Assembly: GCA_027704905.1 (NCBI GenBank)
Contig: CM051001.1
Coordinates: forward strand, 23,887,390 to 23,951,389
DNA length: 64,000 bases
Origin: Muraenolepis orangiensis
Taxonomy: Eukaryota; Chordata; Actinopteri; Gadiformes; Muraenolepididae
Direction of reading: 5' to 3'
A program made the translations under genes and the position numbers. The notes below the pieces were generated by a model. That model was not told the origin of the DNA. It was given only the letters and a program-made list of their open reading frames with translations, and searched no databases. Of the stretch, positions 1 through 19,739 are shown piece after piece (position 1 is the stretch's first letter; each line of letters begins with the position of its first letter).

Positions 1-2426
<2,426 letters not shown>

Positions 2427-2510
2427 CAAGATTCATGAGTCTTTATTTTTGCCATGTGTAACAATGGAGTACAATGGAATGCTTTCTCCCCATTCACCTT
2501 AATATGATAC
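2427..2510 (-). repeat. LINE-like tail fragment (same family), reverse
   Basis: It contains caagattcatgagtctttat, gccatgtg and 'caatggaatgctttctcccc', matching the 54.3-kb copy in order and orientation. Confidence 0.5.
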
Positions 2511-2702
2511 TATACAATACTACAAAACAACACTATATACTATCGACTATATAGTATAAACAATAACAAAATCAACAAAAAAGACCAATAAAGTGCCTAA
2601 TCAATGATATATCCATATAGCGGGTGGTGCATAAAGCATTTTAAAGTGACCATAGTGCAGCTCTGTAGTGAGTGGTAGCATCATAAATAATAAAACTACA
2701 AT

Positions 2703-3178
2703 GCAGAAAGTAAAGTACAGTACAGGAAGTACAGTACAGTGCAGGAAGTCCAGTACAGTGCAGGAAGTACAGTACAGTACAGGAAGTACAGTGCAGGAAG
2801 TACAGTACGGTGCAGGAAGTACAGTACAGTACAGGAAGTACAGTACAGTGCAGGAAGTACAGTACAGTACAGGAAGTACAGTGCCAGAAGTACAGTACAG
2901 TGCAGGAAGTAAAGTACAGTACAGGAAGTACAGTGCAGGAAGTACAGTACAGTGCCAGAAGTAAAGTACAGTACAGGAAGTACAGTGCAGGAAGTACAGT
3001 ACAGGAAGTACAGTGCAGGAAGTACAGTACAGTGCCGGAAGTACAGTAGTGCAGGAAGTACAGTGCAGGAAGTAAAGTACAGTGCAGGAAGTACAGTACA
3101 GTGCCGGAAGTACAGTACATTGCAGGAAGTACAGTACGGTGCCGTGCAGAAAGTACAGTACAGTACAGTGCAGTGCAG
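2703..3178 (+). repeat. Minisatellite of 14/19-bp units
   Basis: Units of aggaagtacagt with either gc or acagtgc at the end alternate irregularly for 475 bp, with occasional aaagt, ccaga and ccgga variants. The pattern GTAC/CAGTAC makes each unit partly self-complementary. Long open frames in all three minus frames (TVLPALYCTSC-type) result from this periodicity and from absence of stops. Confidence 0.9.
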
Positions 3179-3189
3179 TGCACACCACT

Positions 3190-3900
<711 letters not shown>

Positions 3901-4552
3901 CCCTAGCTCTGGGGCGCGCGCGTGTGTGGTGCAATAAGCCGATTAACGGGGAGACAGTGTTGTTGTGCATGAAGTGTTGGGTTAATGGGAGACCGGGAGC
4001 GCCTGCTTGGCCCGCGTGCTCCGGCCTGTGAGCATCCTATGCTAATATTTACCTTTTCACTCCAGCAGAGCGGCGCCGGGGCCAAATCTGCATCTCATTT
4101 ACATCACAATAGTCCGGGAGTACAGGAGAAAAGCTTTTTGAGGGAGAGCCCCCCCCATTAGTCCACAGGAAGTTGGCCGAGTAAATAAGTGGTGGAGATG
4201 ACGATCGCCGTGGTTGACACCTCTTTGTGTGCCGAGTTGGGTTTTTTAATCCCGTTCGTTCTTGTCAGAATTTCATTAGCGTCAGCCTACCGCCAGGTTA
4301 GTTTCTTGGCTTCCCAGGTTCCTCTGGTCTTCATGCTCCGATGTTTCTGGGTTTTTGTTTACTACCGAACTCAAGGCTTCTGTTTTCTGGCCAAGGCTGT
4401 TTGTTCAATTACTGGACAGACAGCGTTAGAATTTGTATGCAAATGTGGCCTATGGGTGTTTACCAATTTACCAATCGCCTTTTACATTTTTTTGTGTGGC
4501 TTGTGATTGATTGTGCCTTTGCCGACACATGCACAGACACACGCGCGCGCGT

Positions 4553-6300
<1,748 letters not shown>

Positions 6301-6308
6301 ACACCCTT

Positions 6309-6372
6309 AGGTCAACTGACAGTTGACCTAAACCGACAGTTGACCTAAAGGTGAGTAACTGAAAGTTGACCT
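6309..6372. promoter_or_regulatory. Cluster of four AGGTCA/TGACCT nuclear-receptor half-sites
   Basis: AGGTCA at 6309-6314 and TGACCT at 6324-6329, 6341-6346 and 6367-6372; the first two form the near-perfect palindrome aggtcaactgacagttgacct. The last three repeat gttgacctaaa at 17- and 26-bp steps. AGGTCA is the core half-site of many nuclear receptors, but the spacings are not the canonical 0-5, and a simple tandem repeat is an alternative reading. Confidence 0.35.
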
Positions 6373-6380
6373 AAAAGGAC

Positions 6381-7172
<792 letters not shown>

Positions 7173-7679
7173 CCCAAGTGATTAAGGATGAATGACAGAC
7201 TGGGGAGAGTTGACTGCCATCTTGTCAGTCACTCGTACGCACATATGTGTAACACACACACACACACAGTTCCATGGTATGCCTTTCCATCTCCATCAAA
7301 GAACATAAAGAGATTTGTCTGCAGCAAGGGTGATATTTAATTTTTATCCTCTCCGTGGTGGTGGTGGTGGTGGTAATCAGTGGCCTTATAACAACCAGTC
7401 CTCCTATTGGTCAGATCTGATATTTTATTCTTTTTTTTTACTGCTGTCCCACAGACAGGCCCAAGCTGAGCTAATCTTTCTCAGGTCATTATCTCAGCGG
7501 AAGACAAGAAACCTCCCATGGCCGCACGTTTCGGTCTCCGATACTCCCTGTCGCTTTCTCATCTCACCCCACCTCGGTTTCCAGGGACGCCAGCAAGGCT
7601 CTTCGTAAGTACTTGTGTATCATATTTTCTCGTTCTATTATTTAGACAGTTGGAGAACCCAGTGGCTGCAAACCTGGCA

Positions 7680-7730
7680 TGTTCCTTGTTCCTTGTTCCT
7701 TGTTCCTTGTTCCATGTCCCATGCGCGCGC

Positions 7731-7780
<50 letters not shown>
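7680..7780 (+). repeat. Compound array: TTCCTTG units, (GC)n, (GCAC)n, (CA)n
   Basis: Five ttccttg/ttccatg units run into gcgcgcgcgc, then cacgcacgcacgc and a CA tract. The stepwise change shows expansion from adjacent seeds. Confidence 0.85.
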
Positions 7781-7782
<2 letters not shown>

Positions 7783-7949
7783 CATGTATAGTATGTGATT
7801 CAGAGGAGGGGTGTGAAGCAGCCCAGGGTCAGAGAGAATGAGTGACCCCTGCTGGAGCTGATGTAGCCTCCCCCCTCTTCCTCTTCCTCCTCCCCTTCCT
7901 CCCCTTCCTCCCCTTCCTCCTCCTCAAGGACACTTCAATGGTGCACTGG

Positions 7950-7983
7950 CAAACTCTGTGGACTTGGTAGTCCACAGAGTTTG
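7950..7983. other. Perfect 14-bp hairpin
   Basis: caaactctgtggac and gtccacagagtttg pair perfectly around the loop ttggta. A further gtccac follows at 7986. It is too short for a typical pre-miRNA and has no known role. Confidence 0.7.
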
Positions 7984-8793
7984 TAGTCCACTTGTGGCTT
8001 GTGGAGCACTCGACTGTTAAAGTGAATTGTCGACCTGAACAGTAAGAGTAAATCATCAACATTAATTTCATTTTTTGTTGAAATTTCCTTTTTTTTATTC
8101 TTTATTTTGCAGTACAAACTAAATGTGTTTAAAAACAACAACACATTTAAGAATTAATGAAGAACAATGTGGTTTGGAGTAAACTGATTAAACCGTTTTT
8201 TTCTTTGTAAACACATAACTTCCCATTTACAGAACTGGCTCCGTAGTATACACTCCATCTTTATGCCCTAGAAAGATTCATATCTATGTCCTCTAGTTGC
8301 TTTGGTTCCAGTAGACTGGGCCTTTTATTTCTTGCCTTTATATTGTTCTAATTTGGCTTTGGCTTTGTTCTCTCATGTGGAACCCAAGGGTCATTTGTGT
8401 ACAATGGTGGCACTATTAATTAAAGCTATTTTTCACAAACAAACAAGAAAGGGAAAGTCTTCATCCGTGCAGTGGGAATGCATTATTTAAGATGTCGGCA
8501 TGCTTCTGGCCATTTGGTGCTCCGACATTAAGCGGCAGGCAGCTTCAATCAGAAAAAGCACGACCCATCTCCCGTTGTTGTTTCCACGGCGTCCATGAAG
8601 CGTGAGCTTTTGAAGTGTAAACCACAACGCACAACACATCCGCCATGGGAGCGCCCCCCCCGCCCCCCCCCCCCCGCCCCCCCAACACACATCCAAACAA
8701 GTTGTCAAAGTGATGATCGGCACACTGCTTACCGGGCACGTTGCGTGATAGACGCTATGCCGCAAGCATGTGGATGCACTTTCAATAAAGGAA

Positions 8794-8796
<3 letters not shown>
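7984..8796. other. No gene seen
   Basis: AT-rich to 8.5 kb, then a C-rich stretch (8653-8683). Confidence 0.55.
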
Positions 8797-8837
<41 letters not shown>

Positions 8838-8849
8838 TATGTGTGTGTG
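8797..8849 (+). repeat. (GT)n array
   Basis: GT units with two atgt variants lie immediately before the dispersed repeat with the fish-type tail. Confidence 0.9.
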
Positions 8850-8860
8850 ATTGGCGGGCT

Positions 8861-9159
8861 GAAATCTCACCTCTTCAGGAAGCACTACCCCGGATCCTTC
8901 CGCTTAGCGCGTCCTCTTATCACCTTTTACTTGCTTTACTAGCGTCTCACTTAGGAAATTGTTTTCTTGTTAGATATTGTTCTATTGTTTGCCAACTTAT
9001 TGTACTTTTACCCGAGCACTGGTTCAGTTCTTGGAGACTTGTTAGGAATGAAATGCACTTTTGACTTCTAGTGACGAGTTGTTCTCTTACCTGCCTTTGT
9101 TGAAACACACTATTGTAAGTCGCTTTGGACAAAAGCGTCTGCTTAATGTCTAATGTAAT

Positions 9160-9160
<1 letters not shown>
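8861..9160 (+). mobile_element. Fish dispersed repeat with SINE/LINE-type tail
   Basis: It begins with ctgaaatctcacctcttcag followed by gaagcacta, and ends with gtaagtcgctttggacaaaa then gcgtctgcttaatg. This tail is shared by many teleost SINEs and their partner LINEs. A (GT)35 array starts directly after the tail. The autonomous parent is not identified. Confidence 0.65.

Positions 9161-9230
<70 letters not shown>
9161..9230 (+). repeat. (GT)35 array grown from a SINE-type tail
   Basis: It begins exactly where the tail tctaatgtaatg ends, as expected when a retroposon 3' end seeds a microsatellite. Confidence 0.95.
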
Positions 9231-9964
<734 letters not shown>

Positions 9965-10398
9965 GAGCAAGATAGAAAGTGAGTTAGAGAACGGAGAAAA
10001 AACGACCTTAGGAAACTCCTTGCATGATAAAAGGATAACTTTGCCGCTTTGTTTATCATCTCGGTCGGGGAATACAGTTTGAAAAACACCTGCAGTTGCT
10101 GCCGATGCTCGAAATGCTCGAAAAAAAAATCAACATCCAAAATCAAGATGGAGGGGTGGGTTAAGGGTGGGTTAAGATGATGCGAAACGCTGACAAAAAG
10201 TATCCGGGAGATGTGGTACATGCAGGTAACATGGAGGAAAGGTGAACATTGTTAAGTTGCATATGCTACCCACACTGAAATGATACAAAGCCCAGTTGAA
10301 AATCAGCAGCAAGTTCCCTCTTAATGATGGCACAATTGAACAGGTTGCACTGAAAAGATGCCTGCACTGGAGGTATATGGATTTGCTTTGTTCCACGT

Positions 10399-10422
10399 GC
10401 GTGTGCGTGTGCGTGTGTGTGG

Positions 10423-10453
<31 letters not shown>

Positions 10454-10470
10454 TGTGTGTGGGTGTGTGT
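10399..10470 (+). repeat. (GT)n array with GGGT and GCGT variants
   Basis: Imperfect GT tract with four gggt interruptions. Confidence 0.9.
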
Positions 10471-12500
<2,030 letters not shown>

Positions 12501-13678
12501 AGAGCACAGCTGACAAGACGTTCTGAGAGAAAAGAGAGAAAAGTAGGTCATCACTGGATGGGTGAAATAGTGTCAGTGTAAAGAAAGAAGGCTACGGGCT
12601 CTAAGTGTAATCCTCGGTGGGTTCTGAAGAAAGATCCTATCGTACCAATTATGGGCCAATGCAACAGCTCCTCACACGTTTACTGTGGATAAGAACTTCT
12701 GTCATTCTTCTTCATTCTGCACGATATATCACGATATATCACGGTATATCATAAAAAAATACCACATTGTAACATTAGATCACAGAGATGCATTTGTGAT
12801 CAAGAGTTTGAAGTAAACTGTTGTGTTTTTGAAAGGATGGAAGGCTTTGAAACAAAGTTATTTTATCATGATAAGTCTTGTCCAAAGCTAAATATTTGAT
12901 CAGTTCCTTCTTTCAGCTGTAGAATTTAGCTCTTTGGGAAGCAACACTGTTTTGTTGAATATTATTATATTTGTATATATGCAAGCCTGTATCTCAAATG
13001 TACAGTATGTAGTTGCCACAAAAAGGATAAAAAGATAGAATTTCTTTACACGATACAATATAACGTGAATAATTAAGCAGAAGGGAAACAGAATATAGGT
13101 ACGTGATTTTGAGCAGAACAGTGAACAGCGAGACAGCTTGGCCAGGGCTGGCCTTTGTTGGACAGCCGGCTGCCCAGATGTGCCCCAAACAGGTTCCCAT
13201 GTGCCCTCGGGCCCTCTGCAAAGCTCCCCATCCCCTTACCCCCCGGGGTCCCGGGGCCATGCCAAACTCTAGACAGGGGGGCCTTCTGCCACCCATCCCG
13301 GGCCCAGATGTCCCACGAGTAACGAGCACATGGAGACCGGGTTTGGAGACGAATCCGAAAGGGTCATGAATTGTGGCGTTATCCAGGCTCACCGCGACGC
13401 AATTTCCTTTGAGCCGTGCCCAGGTCAGCAGTCCCCGGAGCAAGGAGCATATAAGAACATGACAAGAACAGCGATAAAGACCAGGAGAATAAATCAGGAG
13501 TTTTCAGACTGAGAACTTGACAAAGCACTATCCGAATCATGTAATGAAAAAAGGGGTCACCCCATGTTGGATTTCCTTTCCCCCTCTCTCTCTCTCTCTC
13601 CCCCCCCCATCCTCCTTCCTCGTCGCTAAACCCATGAAACTGAGACGAATATAGCTCGATCCAGCCTGCTCAATCCAT
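12501..13678. other. No gene seen; GC-rich patch
   Basis: gatatatcac is repeated three times at 12723-12750. A GC-rich patch at 13135-13330 is open in both directions but has no recognisable domain. Confidence 0.5.
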
Positions 13679-14296
13679 CACACCCCACCCAGTATCACTG
13701 ACCACCTCACTGACCATCATACTGACCACCTCCCTCACCATCTCACTGACCACCTCCCTCACCACCTCACTGACCACCTCCCTCACCATCTCACTGACCA
13801 CCTCACTGACCATCTCACTGACCACCTCCCTCACCATCTCACTGACCACCTCCCTCACCATCTCACTGACCACCTCCCTCACCACCTCCCTCACCATCTC
13901 ACTGACCACCTTCCTCACCACCTCACTGACCACCTCCCTCACCATCTCACTGACCACCTCACTGACCATCTCACTGACCACCTTCCTCACCGCCTCACTG
14001 ACCACCTCCCTCACCATCTCACTGACCACCTCCCTCACCATCTCACTGACCACCTCCCTCACCACCTCCCTCACCATCTCACTGACCACCTCCCTCACCA
14101 CCTCCCTCACCATCTCACTGACCACCTTCCTCACCACCTCACTGACCACCTCCCTCACCATCTCACTGACCACCTCACTGACCATCTCACTGACCACCTT
14201 CCTCACCGCCTCACTGACCACCTCCCTCACCATCTCACTGACCACCTCCCTCACCATCTCACTGACCACCTCCCTCACCATCTCACTGACCACCTC

Positions 14297-14368
14297 AACC
14301 AGAACACACCCCACCCCACACTGTGCACGACATCATGCACAGTGGGGTGTGTTTAAAGAATCACCTTA
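14297..14368. repeat. Hairpin spacer of the minisatellite, copy 1
   Basis: aacacaccccac and tgtgca on the left pair with tgcaca and gtggggtgtgtt on the right around cgacatca, with a five-base bulge (ccaca/cccac duplication). The same hairpin recurs at 15029-15100 with few changes. Confidence 0.8.
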
Positions 14369-15028
14369 CAGACCATCTCACTGACCACCTCCCTCACCAT
14401 CTCACTGACCACCTCCCTCACCACCTCCCTCACCATCTCACTGACCACCTCCCTCACCACCTCCCTCACCACCTCACTGACCACCTCCCTCACCATCTCA
14501 CTGACCACCTCCCTCACCACCTCCCTCACCATCTCACTGACCATCTCACTGACCACCTCCCTCACCATCTCACTGACCACCTCCCTCACCATCTAACTGA
14601 CCACCTCACTGACCATCTCACTGACCACCTCCCTCACCACCTCACTGACCATCTCCCTCACCATCTCACTGACCACCTCCCTCACCATCTCACTGACCAT
14701 CTCCCTCACCATCTCACTGACCATCTCCCTCACCACCTCCCTCACCATCTCACTGACCATCTCCCTCACCACCTCCCTCATCATCTCACTGACCATCTCC
14801 CTCACCACCTCCCTCATCATCTCACTGACCACCTCACTGACCATCTCACTGACCACCTCCCTCACCATCTCACTGACCACCTTCCTCACCACCTCCCTCA
14901 TCATCTCACTGACCACCTCCCTCACCATCTCACTGACCACCTCCCTCACCATCTCACTGACCACCTCCCTCACCATCTCACTGACCACCTCCCTCACCAC
15001 CTCCCTCACCATCTCACTGACCACCTCA

Positions 15029-15100
15029 ACCAGAACACACCCCACCCCACATTGTGCACGACATCATGCACAGTGGGGTGTGTTTAAAGAATCGCCTTAC
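15029..15100. repeat. Hairpin spacer of the minisatellite, copy 2
   Basis: Nearly identical to copy 1 (attgtgca for actgtgca; atcgccttac for atcaccttac). The first substitution breaks one stem pair. Confidence 0.8.
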
Positions 15101-15687
15101 TGACCATCTCACTGACCACCTCCCTCACCACCTCCCTCACCATCTCACTGACCATCTCACTGACCACCTCCCTCACCATCTCACTGACCACCTCCCTCAC
15201 CATCTCACTGACCACCTCACTGACCACCTCCCTCACCACCTCACTGACCACCTCACTGACCATCTTACTGACCACCTCCCTCACCATCTCACTGACCACC
15301 TCCCTCACCATCTCACTGATTATCTCACTGACCACCTCCCTCACCATCTCACTGATTATCTCACTGACCACCTCCCTCACCATCTCACTGACCATCTATC
15401 TCACTGACCACCTCCCTCACCATCTCACTGACCATCTATCTCACTGACCACCTCCCTCACCATCTCACTGACCATCTATCTCACTGACCACCTCCCTCAC
15501 CATCTCACTGACCATCTATCTCACTGACCACCTCCCTCACCATCTCACTGACCATCCTACTGAACACCTCCCTCACCATCTCACTGACCACCTCCCTCAC
15601 CATCTCACTGACTACCTCACTGACCATCTCATTGACCACCTCCCTCACCATCTCCCTCACCATCTCACTGACCACCTCACTGGCCGT

Positions 15688-17576
15688 CTACGGGAGAATA
15701 GAAGAAAAAAATAATAATAACAGTCATAAGTAATATAGCAATGATACTTTACCAGACACCAGGCATAATTCTCTGTTTTTATGTATTCATTATAATAATA
15801 AGTTGACAGTTTAGGTCTAATGGCTAGACAGTGCTGTGAAATGATCCCCTCACCGTAGGCATGTGAAGCCCACTGAGACATAAACTGATAAATACAGATT
15901 TCTGACAAAAGTTATGAATTTATATGTAGGCGTACATTGAATTCCAGTCGTGTTTACGTTCATAAATAACTGATCGGAGTAGGGATGTGGCAACAGCAGA
16001 GAAACAGCACCAGAAACATAAAATACAACATTTGCTTGGGATTGAAACCTTGGGGGTATCAAATGAGATCTATACGTGCAGCCACAATTCCATCATTTTC
16101 CTTCAAGGTTCTCATTGATTTTGTGCTCTGCCATGAAGAGATGTGTTAGATGACGTGTTGCGTGTTCTTACCCCAACATCCCTATTGGAAAACAATAGAG
16201 CCCCCCCCAAAACCACACCTCATCCGTACACTTAGCACGCACATAATACACAGCTACACCTCATACCACAGAATGTTTTAGATCAAACATATTGCTCATG
16301 TATTTCCAGATAGTACCGTGTTTACTTATTCTGTGCCTGCCAGTAGTCCACCGAAACACCAGACATCTTTTCAGGGGAGCCCGCTCCCAGTTGTGTGTGT
16401 GCATTCACGCAAGACATACAAAAATATACTGTATGTTTGCTCAGGGGGTGTATTTTGCCTCGAGGATTTCCCTTCAGAAATACTCACAAAGGATGCACTG
16501 AAACAAAAATATTTATGAACGAGCGCCTTATGGTCCATCAGTTAACCTCGTGCGCCCCTTGAAGGATGTTGCTCAGTTTTTCATCACGGTACACATTTGT
16601 TGCCATGGCGCCTTCCGGCGGCTTCCGAGGGCGCCGTGACACTGCAGTTCAGCCAAAGCCAAAGCGGGAGTTCTCCATTCCCTCCACCACCACTTGTTCA
16701 TGTGGAATACTCCCATGTCAGCACAAAGGTCACAACAGGTATAGCTTTACCGAAGGTCGCCACTTTTCCCGTTAAATGTAAACGCGACGCACGTTTTTTT
16801 CCTCGCGTGGTGTGAACTCGAGCCCGGGTTCTAACATGTTTCTGGGGGTGTTGTTGTTGTTCCACCCAGAGTGGAGGGGTTAGAGGTTAGATCGGAGTGC
16901 CTCTATTTACCTCAGGCCGGTCAAAGTGATTGCGGAAGCCATTAAATGTGTCTTTCGCAGTGACAGCTTGCAGGGGGGAGAGGAGACGGGGGACGGGGGG
17001 GTGTCGTCCATCAACAGCGGTCGACAAGAGAGAGAGAGAGAGACGAGAGACGAGAGACGTTTGGAATGATTCGGAGAACAGGAGGAGATGTAAATGTGGC
17101 GAGGAAGTGGAGTACACGGGTTGATGGGACATTTCCTGGGCAATTACCCCCTCCAGGTTCAGACTGCTTCTCATTGGCTGTTCGGGGGAGGGAAACCGTC
17201 TCGCTTCATTTTTTGCCGCTAATAGCGAAGCCGGCGCAACTTGACACAGCGAAAATGAATTCTTTCTGAAAGTTTGACGACGTGAAAGGGGACAGGGGGG
17301 GAAATATGCGTGGTGGAATTGAAAGGCGAGCGCGCCCCTGGAATGGGGAGAAACACCCGTGTGGTGATGACATGGCGTTGGTTTTGAAATACGGTACATG
17401 TGCTCATTAAAGTGTTCTGAAGAAGGACGCTGCAGGGTCATGTTTCGTCCATCTAGAAGGACCACATGTCCAACGTCCAAAAATACTACTGGTGGTAGAA
17501 AGACACACCCCAAAACCAACTCTTTGCTCTAGCTTGCTCTCTATCTCTCACGCACACCAAACTTAACACCCCAAAT
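15688..17576. other. No gene seen
   Basis: The longest non-repetitive open frame of the window (minus strand, 16887-17519) lies here but looks fortuitous. A short GA run is at 17029-17042. Confidence 0.5.
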
Positions 17577-17775
<199 letters not shown>

Positions 17776-18059
17776 TACACGCACAAAAGCAGAGAGAGCC
17801 TTCCAGCTGTTCACCTCTCAAGCACCACAGCCTTCCACACCGCCACTGTACTGCTGACCACTTCCTGGAGGTATCCCACTCGCCCCCTTTTTACACTCCA
17901 CTTACAACCTGAGATCACCCCTGTCTGGGCTGCTCCTGAACGGTGGAACGAGGTGTTCACCACTCACCAGCCAATGGGTCCAGACACCGCAATCCATCAC
18001 TGTCTGGCCTCCATTTAAACACAGAGCCCTGGGTCCATCACAGGCAAACTCATGTGTTT

Positions 18060-18600
18060 AGCGGTGAGTCACTCTGCGTAGCTCCCCGGAGGTCAGCTCA
18101 GGAAGAGGAGACACGCTTGCTCTTCGTGAAGAGGAGTACACATTATTAGGCCTTTTGAAAAAAATACAAATAAATGAAAGAACAAATTGTCCGTCTACAG
18201 TCCAGGCATTCTTATTTAAAAGCCGTATTTTGGGGGTATTTTTGTTTTTTGCGGTCTCAAAGACTAACTCTACGCAGTGTTGTCTCTTTGTTGTGGAGCA
18301 CTGGGTATTGCTTCAGGAAAGACAGCACCTCTTCCATTGAACTTTTACGTTTTAATAGTTCAGCCAATGAGCCAATGAGAACACATTTTGTGGGACACTT
18401 TGCCCCTACAAAAACCTAACAAAAACCAAAAATGTGTAATCCTTATGCAAACAAGGTTACTGTAAGAGGATATTGAAGGACAGCACAGACAGCAAGTTAA
18501 CTTCTTAACCCACTCAAGGTTATGGCTTAGTGAGCGATAAGAACTTCCTATTTGATTTGTGAACAGTAAGGTCATCAGACCCTGGTGCATGAGGCCAACA
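18060..18600 (+). repeat. Degenerate tandem unit 1
   Basis: It carries in order: ctccccggaggtcag.tcaggaag, ttttgggggtatt, ttgttgtggagcactgggta, tcttccattgaacttttacg, ctcaaggtta...tagtgagcgataag and accctggtgcat. The same landmarks occur in the next two units. Confidence 0.8.
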
Positions 18601-18639
18601 CGAGGCAAACTCCTTGTCTCGCGGGAGTTTGAAACTTGT

Positions 18640-19300
18640 CTAGCGGCAAGTGTCCCCGAGTAGCTCCCCGGAGGACAGTTTAGGAAGACAAAGACGTCTT
18701 CATTAAGAAGAGCAAACATTACTTTACAAAGGGCTAAAAGCTGGCTAAAAGCCATTTGTTTTTGGGGGTATTATTGTTGACGTCTTAAAGATGAACCCTA
18801 AGTTCTAAATCTGTTTATGGTCACATACATGCCCAGGTGTTTCGGGGACCTGAACCGGGCGAACTTCCAGTTCCCAAGCCAAGTCCCAACAGACTGAGCT
18901 TTCCTGCCACCCACAACGTTCTGAGTCCCCTTGTTGTGGAGCACTGGGCTAGTGTAGTACGCTTCTGGAAACACAGCACTTCTTCCATTCACCTTTAAAG
19001 TTTTAATTGGTGAGCCGTGCCGCCGGGTACCATCGCAGCGCTACAGTTACAACCTCGGTGCTGATGTGAGGTGCAGACCAGGACACCGCCAAGCGAGAAA
19101 AGCTGAAAGCTGAAAGCAGGGCATAGTGTAGCACATTTTACGGTACTGGTTTTGGTACCCGTACATCACTGAATAATTCTGCCCACGCTGTAGCGCCAGC
19201 AACAAAACATCTCCAGCAACCACCAGCGTTCCCATTTGGTTTGAGAAACGTATGATGGTAAAATTAGACGTATGTACCGTTAGGGTCGGAGCTAATTCGT
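18640..19300 (+). repeat. Degenerate tandem unit 2
   Basis: It shares gctccccggaggacagttta, ttttgggggtatt, ttgttgtggagcactgggct, tcttccattcacctttaaag and ctgaataattctgcc with the other units. A SINE head has been inserted. It ends with atgatggtaaaattaga. Confidence 0.8.
18813..18915 (-). mobile_element. tRNA-like SINE head inserted in tandem unit 2
   Basis: The minus strand contains agctcagtctgttggga (A box) and ggttcaggtccccga (B box) 40 bp apart. The neighbouring tandem copies lack this piece, so it inserted after or during the duplication. Confidence 0.6.
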
Positions 19301-19309
19301 CCCAGACTG

Positions 19310-19680
19310 TCTGTGTCTCGTCCTTCTCTCACGTACAGCTAAAAACCTAAAGTAACGTATAATCAAAAGTACCAGCAAAGGACAGGATATTATGAGCTGG
19401 AATTGACAGTGTATTACCATTGTTGACTTGAAAATATTGATTGATTTTCCTGACCATCATGAGTTAATGGTTCTCCTGAATGCAATATGTCCGTGTCCAC
19501 AAGCTATGAATCATATTTTGGAGAATCAATTATCTCCAAAAGATCAAGACATCTTGTGTTAAATATTGAAACAGATCGACGGATAAACTGATAAAACAAC
19601 AACTGCAGGTTGCACACAAAAGATGGGCCTGTTCACTGCCCCCGGTTGTTTTACTTTTTGCACATTACTTCAAATCTTCC
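19310..19680 (+). repeat. Dispersed module, copy A
   Basis: About 340 bp align with 28320-28700 in the same orientation; shared runs include cctgaccatcatgagtt, tggttctc.tg.aatgcaat, ccacaagctatga and ctgcaggttgc. It lies between tandem units 2 and 3. Confidence 0.85.
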
Positions 19681-19739
19681 ATTTAAACTCTAAAGTTTTA
19701 ATTGGTGGCCAAATAGAAAAATGCAGCCAATAAGAATCC

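Larger units (their letters stand above)
13679..15687 (+). repeat. 2-kb minisatellite of 12/24-bp units with 732-bp higher-order period
   Basis: The basic units are ctcactgaccac and ctccctcaccat, mixed in 12-bp steps. Two 72-bp spacers (14297-14368 and 15029-15100), nearly identical and 732 bp apart, divide it into three blocks. The left edge has a shorter related motif (cacaccccaccc). From 15381 to 15560 a 40-bp unit is repeated four and a half times without change, indicating recent expansion. The 12-bp period leaves frames open on both strands (LTDHLPHH; REVVSEMV), but there is no sign of a real gene. Confidence 0.95.

Noticed and set aside
14323..15087. 254-residue open frame of LTDHLPHH repeats (+) and its minus-strand counterparts
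   Set aside because: The 12-bp period of the minisatellite keeps several frames open on both strands. There is no start context, splice site or domain, and the frame is broken in the third block.
13679..15687. CRISPR-like array
   Set aside because: Regular spacing of short repeats, but the 'spacers' are themselves the same 12-bp motif, and the genome is eukaryotic.
16887..17519. 210-residue non-repetitive open frame on the minus strand
   Set aside because: It is the longest unique open frame but shows no domain, no signal peptide and no splice context. Overlapping frames are open on the other strand, so it is best explained by local lack of stops.
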